11,638 nt of DNA. Source: CAZRNB01 sp964601355. GTDB taxonomy: Bacteria; Planctomycetota; Phycisphaerae; Sedimentisphaerales; Anaerobacaceae. Positions 7,259 through 11,638 of this stretch are shown here, one piece after another (positions within the stretch are counted from its first letter, which is position 1; each line of letters starts with the position of its first letter). Location: assembly GCA_964601355.1 (NCBI GenBank), contig CAZRNB010000098.1, positions 1 to 11,638 of the forward strand, read 5' to 3'. A program made the translations under genes and the position numbers. A model generated the notes under the pieces. It had not been told where the DNA came from. It saw only the letters and a program-made list of their open reading frames with translations, and ran no database searches.

Positions 7259-7302
7259 CACCACTCTTGCTAAATTTCACTTCTGCGGCTATGATAACGC
7301 AA

Positions 7303-7788
7303 ATGGCTGCAAAACCACGTAAGAACAAAGGCGAACAGACTCCAAGAGCAGTTAATAAAAAGGCCTATCGAAATTTCGAGCTTGTCGAAAAGCTCGAAGC
7401 GGGTCTGGAGCTTTTAGGAGCTGAGGTAAAATCGCTTCGGGCTGCGCAAGCCGACCTTGACGGCTCTTATGCGAGGGTAAAAGACGGCGAATGCTGGCTT
7501 ATCGGCACCAAGATTACACAATACCAGCAGGCTGGAAACGTTTCTCATGAGGCGGCCAGAAAAAGAAAGCTGCTGCTGCATAAGATCGAAATCCGCAGGA
7601 TAAGAACCAAGCTTGAGCAGCGGGGCTTTACATTGGTGCCGCTGCAAATCTATTTTAATAATAAAGGGATCGCCAAGGTTGAGCTGGCCCTGGCGAAGGG
7701 AAAAAGGCAATACGACAAACGAAGGGCAATTACCGAACGCCAGCAGAAAAAAGATATTGATCGAAATACGAAGAAATATCGCAGATAA
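7303..7788 (+). CDS. smpB: SsrA-binding protein SmpB
   Basis: SmpB binds tmRNA and delivers it to stalled ribosomes for trans-translation in the cytosol. From Met at 7303 the protein has 161 residues, the usual SmpB length. The diagnostic blocks are present in order: NKKAYRNFELVEKLEAG (18-34), LLGAEVKSLR (37-46), SYARVKDGECWLIG (55-68), SHEAARKRKLLLHK (81-94), TLVPLQIYFNNKGIAKVELA (110-129) and KGKRQYDKR (132-140). The basic tail (to KKYRR) is the flexible part that folds in the decoding centre. The frame is open back to a GTG at 7234, but that would add 23 residues unlike the family and run through the repeat cluster. ATG 7291 and ATG 7303 are both possible, neither with a clear Shine-Dalgarno sequence. 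7303 gives the family-like MAAKPRKNKG start. Confidence 0.95.
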   Translation: MAAKPRKNKGEQTPRAVNKKAYRNFELVEKLEAGLELLGAEVKSLRAAQADLDGSYARVKDGECWLIGTKITQYQQAGNVSHEAARKRKLLLHKIEIRRIRTKLEQRGFTLVPLQIYFNNKGIAKVELALAKGKRQYDKRRAITERQQKKDIDRNTKKYRR

Positions 7789-7795
7789 TAAGAGA

Positions 7796-7878
7796 AAATC
7801 AAAAATTAAAATGCTAAATGTAAAATTAAGGAGGTCGTTGCCGCTCTGCGGCAGCTCGGTAATTTTAATCTTTGATTT
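7796..7878. repeat. Small element with 17-bp terminal inverted repeats
   Basis: The left end AAATCAAAAATTAAAAT (7796-7812) is repeated in inverse at 7862-7878 with one mismatch. Nested inside are a second inverted pair, TAAAATTA (7821-7828) and TAATTTTA (7860-7867), and a GC stem TGCCGC/GCGGCA (7839-7844, 7848-7853). The element fills the gap between smpB and the DUF1844 gene. It has the shape of a miniature, non-coding mobile or repeat element with AT-rich ends and a GC core, and could also fold as an RNA hairpin that ends or stabilises the smpB message. Confidence 0.65.
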
Positions 7879-7911
7879 CTGCCATTTAAATTTCTAACGA
7901 GGGCTGGATTT

Positions 7912-8310
7912 ATGTCAGAGGAAGAAAAAAAACAGGAAAAGAAAATCATAGTTGATGAGGACTGGAAGCAGCAGGCGCAAAGAGAAAAAGAAATCTTGGC
8001 CGCACAGGAAGAGAACGGGAAAAAGAAGACCCAGGACGAACGTAAAGCCCGCGGCCCCATACCAAAGGGAAATTTCGCAGCACTGGTGAGCATGCTTACG
8101 ACACAGGCCTTATTTGCCATGGGCCTATTGGAAATAAAGGGACAGGAAAGAAGAGAGCCTGACCTGGAGCTTGCTCGATACAACATAGATATGCTCGAAA
8201 CCCTTGCGGAGAAAACCAAAGGCAATCTGACCAAAGAGGAAGAGCAGATTCTTAAAAATACTCTCAGTGAGCTTCGCATGGGATATGTGTCTATTTCTGA
8301 CAGGCCTTAA
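7912..8310 (+). CDS. DUF1844 domain protein
   Basis: This small cytosolic protein of 132 residues has a highly charged Lys/Glu/Gln-rich N-terminal half (1-50), probably extended or coiled. The DUF1844 domain follows at about 53-128. Its hallmarks are NFAALVSMLTTQALFAMGLL (53-72), EPDLELARYNIDMLETLAEK (81-100), TKGNLTKEEE (101-110) and LSELRMGYV (118-126). The biochemical role of the family is not established. Such proteins are common in Planctomycetota and deltaproteobacterial lineages and often lie near housekeeping genes, as here after smpB. The start has GAGGG at about 7899-7903 upstream at a workable distance. The gene may be read from a promoter in or before the repeat element. Confidence 0.9.
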   Translation: MSEEEKKQEKKIIVDEDWKQQAQREKEILAAQEENGKKKTQDERKARGPIPKGNFAALVSMLTTQALFAMGLLEIKGQERREPDLELARYNIDMLETLAEKTKGNLTKEEEQILKNTLSELRMGYVSISDRP

Positions 8311-8350
8311 AATAAGTGACTTTTGACAGAAACAGAACCGCGAAAGCCTG

Positions 8351-8371
8351 CCCTGAGCGTAGTCGAATGGG
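8351..8371. repeat. Dispersed repeat of the CCCTGAGCGTAGTCGAA type
   Basis: The sequence CCCTGAGCGTAGTCGAATGGG matches, with one extra base, a short imperfect palindrome familiar from many bacterial and metagenomic genomes. On the reverse strand it reads as FDYAQGR in spurious translations. It lies between the DUF1844 gene and the second methyltransferase and is not part of any gene. Confidence 0.6.
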
Positions 8372-8435
8372 TTAGGGAGCGGTAAATTTACCCTCAAGTG
8401 TAAAGAAAATTCACGGAGGGCAAAAGAAACACAAC

Positions 8436-9242
8436 ATGGGTAACGATAGATATGTACATGGCTATTCGGCCAGAGAAACACAGCGACTGACCGACCAGGC
8501 GGAGACGCTAACCGACCTTCTTCACTACGATACACGTTATCCTGCAAAAAGTAATGTTCTTGAGGCCGGATGCGGCGTCGGTGCTCAAACCGTTATCCTG
8601 GCGGGAAACAGCCCGGAGGCGAACTTTGTATCTGTCGATGTATCCGAAAACTCTGTCAGACGGCTCGAAAAGCTGCTAAGAGAGAAGAATATAACAAATG
8701 TGCAGGTTCAACAGGCGGATGTCTTTTGCCTGCCGTTCAGGGAGGACTCATTCGACCATATATTTGTATGTTTTCTGCTTGAACATCTTGATAGGCCTTT
8801 GCAGGCGCTAAAGAACCTTAAAAAAGTCCTCAAGCCAAAAGGCAGTATCACAGTCATCGAAGGTGACCACGGATCAGCGTATTTTTACCCTGACAGCAAA
8901 AATGCCAGGCTGGCAATAAATTGTCTTATTGACCTGCAGGCAAAAGCAGGCGGAAATTCGCTGATCGGAAGACAATTGTATCCGCTTCTCAAAGAGGCAG
9001 GCTTCAGAAATATCGTTGTAAGTCCAAGAGTCGTTTATGTCGATGCGAGCAAGCCCTCTTTTGTAGAAGGCTTTACTAAAAAAACATTTACGGCTATGGT
9101 TGAAGGCGCGAAAAACCAGGCGCTGGCGGCCGGAATGATTGACGAGCAAACGTGGAATAAGGGTATAAGCGATCTATACAGAGCTGCTCAAAGTGACGGC
9201 ACGTTCAACTATACGTTCTTTAAGGCAACGGGGGCAAAATAA
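8436..9242 (+). CDS. Class I SAM-dependent methyltransferase, coupled to trpC
   Basis: This 268-residue cytosolic methyltransferase begins MGNDRYVHGYSARETQRLTD, a lead-in typical of one subgroup with the YVHGYS motif. Motif I is VLEAGCGVGAQT (41-52). Strand 2 ends in VSVDVS (65-70), the acidic residue that would hold the SAM ribose. Next come QADVFCLPF (93-101), motif IV DHIFVCFLLEHL (107-118) and VLKPKGSITVIEGDHG (131-146). The C-terminal half (about 150-268), which should set specificity, carries a helical segment and ends FNYTFFKATGAK. The substrate is unknown. The stop is only 2 bases before the trpC start, so the two are co-transcribed and probably translationally coupled, although a direct role in tryptophan synthesis is not implied. 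The GGAGGG at 8416-8421 is about 14 bases from the ATG, rather far for a ribosome-binding site. Confidence 0.9.
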   Translation: MGNDRYVHGYSARETQRLTDQAETLTDLLHYDTRYPAKSNVLEAGCGVGAQTVILAGNSPEANFVSVDVSENSVRRLEKLLREKNITNVQVQQADVFCLPFREDSFDHIFVCFLLEHLDRPLQALKNLKKVLKPKGSITVIEGDHGSAYFYPDSKNARLAINCLIDLQAKAGGNSLIGRQLYPLLKEAGFRNIVVSPRVVYVDASKPSFVEGFTKKTFTAMVEGAKNQALAAGMIDEQTWNKGISDLYRAAQSDGTFNYTFFKATGAK

Positions 9243-9244
9243 CC

Positions 9245-9756
9245 GTGGTAAATTTCTTAGACAACATAATCGCCGATAAGCGCATCGAGGTCGAGGCTCG
9301 AAAGCTGCAAAAAAGTTTGGAGGAGCTTAAAGAGCAGGTTCGCTCGATGCCGAAGTGCCGTAACTTCTATAAGGCTGTCACCAAGCCCTGCAGCCGAGGT
9401 ATAAATGTTATCGCAGAGATCAAAAAGGCCTCGCCTTCGGCAGGCATTATTCGTGAAGATTTTGACCCTGTGGCAATCGCACAAACCTATGAAAAATGCG
9501 GCGCCGATGCAATCAGTGTTTTGACTGATGAGAAATATTTTCAGGGAAAGCTTGAATATGTAGAGCAGTTAAAGCAAGCGGTGGATTTGCCGATTCTGCG
9601 AAAGGATTTTATTATCGACCTCTGGCAGGTTTATGAGTCGCGTGCAGCCGGTGCCGATGCGATATTATTGATAGCCGAGGCACTAAAGCCCGCGGAGCTG
9701 ATGGACTTAATGATAGCCGCTTCGGAATTGACCTTGACGGTTCTTCTGGAAGTTCA
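9245..9756 (+). CDS. trpC: Indole-3-glycerol phosphate synthase, cut by the N gap
   Basis: This TIM-barrel enzyme closes carboxyphenylaminodeoxyribulose phosphate to indole-3-glycerol phosphate, the penultimate step before tryptophan synthase. The first 170 of roughly 260 residues are present. Seen are the N-terminal LDNIIADKRIEVEARK helix (5-20), AEIKKASPSAG (57-67) with Glu58 and Lys60 matching catalytic residues of the family, FDPVAIAQTYEKCGADAISV (73-92), PILRKDFIID (116-125) with catalytic Lys120, and LLEV (167-170) with the catalytic Glu169. The later Asn and phosphate-binding loops are lost in the gap. The start is GTG at 9245, right after the methyltransferase stop. No trpD, trpF, trpA or trpB gene is in the window, so tryptophan genes may be scattered here. 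The continuous open frame beyond the gap is an assembly artefact. Confidence 0.95.
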
Positions 9757-9856
9757 NNNNNNNNNNNNNNNNNNNNNNNNNNNNNNNNNNNNNNNNNNNN
9801 NNNNNNNNNNNNNNNNNNNNNNNNNNNNNNNNNNNNNNNNNNNNNNNNNNNNNNNN
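9757..9856. other. 100-base N gap (scaffold join)
   Basis: Exactly 100 unknown bases join two contigs. That length is a customary placeholder, so the real distance is unknown. About 90 trpC codons (about 270 bases) plus the beginning of the next gene are missing, so the true gap is likely larger than 100 bases unless the join is wrong. Confidence 0.98.
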
Positions 9857-10948
9857 GGCGAGGTCGCTTATGTCTATGCCTACGACCTGGCGTACGACAT
9901 GAAACGTCACACAATCGACCGAATTCTCTCGCAGCCCACCAGAGAGTACTTCATATCTCCGAGCAAGCGAAGCCCAAGACAGATGTTTTTCTATTGCCCG
10001 CAGGTGGCCGATTTTCCGGCTGCGACAAAACAGCTTGCTGACGGCCAAGTTGTCCAAATCAAACGAAGCATAAAATTATTCAATATCGGTGCAATCAGTA
10101 TCCAGGTGCGTGTGCCATTCACGGTAAGCTCTTTAGGAGAGCTGGTAAAATATCATGACCTTCAATTGGCCGACGGCACCCTTGAGCAGGAAATAAACGA
10201 ATTTGCCGAGGCCATACGGCGTGACATTGAGCCGCACTGCATTCGGCCGGTGCCGGTGCTCGGCCAAGCCGAGGCTTACACCGTCTTTTGCCTCGCTGAT
10301 TTACCACAGGCTGATAGCGGCCAGCATATCGTCGCCGAGCAGTGGCTAAAAACCAATCGCCGCGAAATAGCAGCACTGCTGACGCAGGAGGAGAACGCTG
10401 GGCGTCTATCCGACCAGGAAGTTGTCGAATCCACCGAGCGGTATATAAGTTATTACGATAGAGAGCTGGTGCTTATTGATTGGGACTCGGCTCTTGTTGT
10501 CGGCCAGCAGGATGATCTCGACGACGTCCTGCACATAATAGAGCTGGCCAACGTGCAGCTTGTAGAGCTGGCCGCCTACGACCGCATTCTTGATGATGCT
10601 CTTCAGGTATCCTACCGTGATATCACCCAGATGCGGTTCCATTCACGCCGGGAGGTGCATAAGAAGCTGCGCGAAATACGAATCGACGTTTCGCGGCTCG
10701 ATGATGAGCTGTCCAATATAACTAAATTTTTCGGCGACTGGTATTTGGCACAAATCCATACGAATCTCGCCAGCCGATTTCACCTGCCCGATTGGCACCG
10801 CATCGTCGATGAAAAGCTCGAAACCCTCCATAACCTCTATCAGATTCTGCAGCAGGACAGATTCGATTTTCTTATGTTCGTGCTTGAAGCTACCATCGTT
10901 TTGCTCTTTGTCATCGACCTGCTTTTGCTGCTGTACCTAAAAATATAG
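9857..10948 (+). CDS. C-terminal part of a membrane-anchored protein (RMD1/DUF155-like layout)
   Basis: There are 363 codons in frame with no visible start, because the beginning lies in the gap. The visible N-terminal part reads GEVAYVYAYDLAYDMKR, then a mixed alpha/beta region including FNIGAISIQVRVPF and AYTVFCLADLP (about 10079-10302). A long helical, acidic part follows (about 10331-10860) with VLIDWDSALVV and DDLDDVLHIIELANVQLVEL. It ends in a single hydrophobic segment at about 10868-10945 (FVLEATIVLLFVIDLLLLLY). This order (mixed domain, long helical hairpin, one C-terminal membrane segment) recalls the RMD1/YagE (DUF155) family. The match is by layout and a few motifs only. It is probably a tail-anchored inner-membrane protein of unknown function. 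The neighbours give no clue. Confidence 0.75.
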   Translation, partial: GEVAYVYAYDLAYDMKRHTIDRILSQPTREYFISPSKRSPRQMFFYCPQVADFPAATKQLADGQVVQIKRSIKLFNIGAISIQVRVPFTVSSLGELVKYHDLQLADGTLEQEINEFAEAIRRDIEPHCIRPVPVLGQAEAYTVFCLADLPQADSGQHIVAEQWLKTNRREIAALLTQEENAGRLSDQEVVESTERYISYYDRELVLIDWDSALVVGQQDDLDDVLHIIELANVQLVELAAYDRILDDALQVSYRDITQMRFHSRREVHKKLREIRIDVSRLDDELSNITKFFGDWYLAQIHTNLASRFHLPDWHRIVDEKLETLHNLYQILQQDRFDFLMFVLEATIVLLFVIDLLLLLYLKI

Positions 10949-10950
10949 AC

Positions 10951-10981
10951 CGGATTTACAGGATTATCCTGTTTATCCTGT
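10951..10981. repeat. TTATCCTGT tandem/inverted intergenic repeat
   Basis: TTATCCTGT is repeated exactly in tandem at 10964-10972 and 10973-10981. ACAGGAT (10958-10964) and ATCCTGT (10966-10972) are a perfect inverted pair around one base. The phrase GGATTTACAGGATTATCCTG is a style of short periodic repeat that recurs between genes in many Planctomycetota and other metagenomic genomes. It lies just after the stop of the membrane protein gene and before the permease ribosome-binding site. Confidence 0.6.
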
Positions 10982-11009
10982 CTAAAAAGAGCTGAAAGGA
11001 TGTCTCCAG

Positions 11010-11372
11010 ATGGTAAACACATTTCTCTTTATTATATTGGGACTTGTAGCCGGGGTATTTAGCGGCCTTATTGGCATCGGCGGAGCAATAATAATGGTTC
11101 CTGCACTGGTTCTTCTATTCGGCTTATCTCAGCATATCGCGCAGGGTACTACTTTGGCTGCAATGGTGCCGCCTATCGGCCTTCTTGCCGCCTGGACCTA
11201 CTATAAGGCGGGCTTTGTTGACCTGAAAATCGCCGCCCTTATCTGCATCGGCTTTTTCGTAGGCGGCCTATTCGGCGCCAAGCTGGGGATTGGATTATCT
11301 GAACCAATTTTGCGAAAACTTTTTGGCGTGGTGCTATTGATGGTCTCGCTAAAGATGATTCTGTCAAAATGA
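11010..11372 (+). CDS. Half-size TauE/SafE family permease
   Basis: This 120-residue integral membrane protein has four predicted membrane segments (about 4-30, 46-66, 72-94 and 100-118). It carries one copy of the TauE/SafE (formerly DUF81) repeat: the GLIGIGGAIIMVPALVLLFG block (19-38), then QGTTLAAMVPP (45-55), and GGLFGAKLGIGLSEPILRKL (85-104). Full-length members have about 240-260 residues with two such halves. Here only one is encoded, and it ends cleanly with a stop after the helix. No second half follows, so it probably works as a dimer, as other single-repeat members are thought to do. The family exports or imports small anions such as sulfite or sulfoacetate, but the substrate here is unknown. 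GAAAGGA at 10994-11000 supports the start. A REP-like element immediately follows. Confidence 0.88.
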   Translation: MVNTFLFIILGLVAGVFSGLIGIGGAIIMVPALVLLFGLSQHIAQGTTLAAMVPPIGLLAAWTYYKAGFVDLKIAALICIGFFVGGLFGAKLGIGLSEPILRKLFGVVLLMVSLKMILSK

Positions 11373-11387
11373 AAAATGCTCGACTAC

Positions 11388-11457
11388 TGTCATTCCCGCG
11401 AAAGCGGGAATCTACTTTTTTAACGTTTTCTGGACTCCCGCCTGCGCGGGAGTGACA
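11388..11457. repeat. REPIN-like pair of inverted hairpins
   Basis: Two hairpins face each other. ATTCCCGC/GCGGGAAT (11392-11399, 11404-11411) closes a GAAA loop. ACTCCCGC/GCGGGAGT (11434-11441, 11446-11453) closes CTGC. The whole unit is bounded by terminal inverted repeats: TGTCATTCCCGC (11388-11399) against the reverse complement TGTCACTCCCGC (11446-11457), 11 of 12 identical. The spacer between the hairpins is about 22 bases. This is the architecture of a REPIN, two inverted REP sequences, which elsewhere are spread by RAYT (Y1-type transposase) proteins. It may also serve as a two-way terminator after the permease gene. Confidence 0.7.
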
Positions 11458-11638
11458 AATAAAAAAACAGACCTATTCATTCTGTTTAGAAACTTAGAGT
11501 TTTCGTAATTCCACTCCAAAATCCACCTATCATTAAAGTCACATCAATTTTTCACCGACATAAAATTGGGGCTGAATGTGTGGGTAAAAATATAAACAAA
11601 TTGGGAAATAATCATTTTATTGGGGGGAATGTAAAATG
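11458..11638 (+). other. AT-rich upstream region of a gene starting at the window edge
   Basis: No gene is seen in this stretch. It ends in ATG at 11636-11638, preceded by a G-run (11622-11627) at a suitable distance for ribosome binding, so a plus-strand gene probably begins exactly at the window edge. Nothing of its product is visible. Confidence 0.35.

Noticed and set aside
7234..7302. Longer smpB start at GTG 7234
   Set aside because: The extra 23 residues do not resemble SmpB and are encoded by the TCAGTG repeat cluster. The family begins near 7303.
7613..7897. 94-codon plus-strand frame overlapping the end of smpB
   Set aside because: It lies out of frame within smpB and then runs through the inverted-repeat element. 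It has no ribosome-binding site.
8351..8371. Intrinsic terminator for the DUF1844 gene
   Set aside because: The palindrome is imperfect and has no T-run. It matches a known dispersed repeat better.
8125..8547. 140-codon minus-strand frame over the DUF1844/methyltransferase gap
   Set aside because: It is antisense to two well-supported genes and contains FDYAQGR, the known spurious translation of the dispersed repeat at 8351-8371.

Overview
This is probably a fragment of a metagenome-assembled genome from the Planctomycetota, most likely a Phycisphaerae/Sedimentisphaerales-type anaerobe. That assignment is inference. It rests on a very large exported LamG/Fn3-like protein with repeated YYWRVDE motifs, a DUF1844 protein close to smpB, and intergenic gaps full of small palindromic repeats. 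A run of exactly 100 N at 9757-9856 marks a scaffold join of unknown true length.

Layout. Left edge, minus strand: a cut-off gene beginning with a signal peptide (1-61), a GC-rich hairpin, and a 1118-residue secreted LamG/Fn3-like protein (132-3488). The two genes share nearly the same ribosome-binding leader and look like a tandem pair of surface proteins. Everything from 3761 onward is on the plus strand: a macro-domain (ADP-ribose-binding) protein, a 483-base stretch without a convincing gene, a class I SAM methyltransferase, a 370-base spacer holding a good sigma70-type promoter followed by small palindromes, a DUF4056-type lipoprotein, smpB (tmRNA partner in ribosome rescue), a DUF1844 protein, a second SAM methyltransferase, trpC (tryptophan biosynthesis, cut by the N gap), the C-terminal part of a membrane-anchored helical protein with RMD1/DUF155-like layout, and a half-size TauE/SafE permease. 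The last three bases look like the start codon of another gene.

How the genes relate. The second methyltransferase and trpC are 2 bases apart and surely co-transcribed. smpB, the DUF1844 gene and the methyltransferase-trpC pair run in one direction, but each gap carries a different repeat, so they may be separate units. No known or new multi-gene defence, mobile or biosynthetic system is visible. The most distinctive signal outside the genes is the repeat load: several unrelated short palindromic or periodic elements sit one per intergenic gap (7212-7258, 7796-7878, 8351-8371, 10951-10981, 11388-11457), and one GC palindrome lies inside the macro-domain gene.
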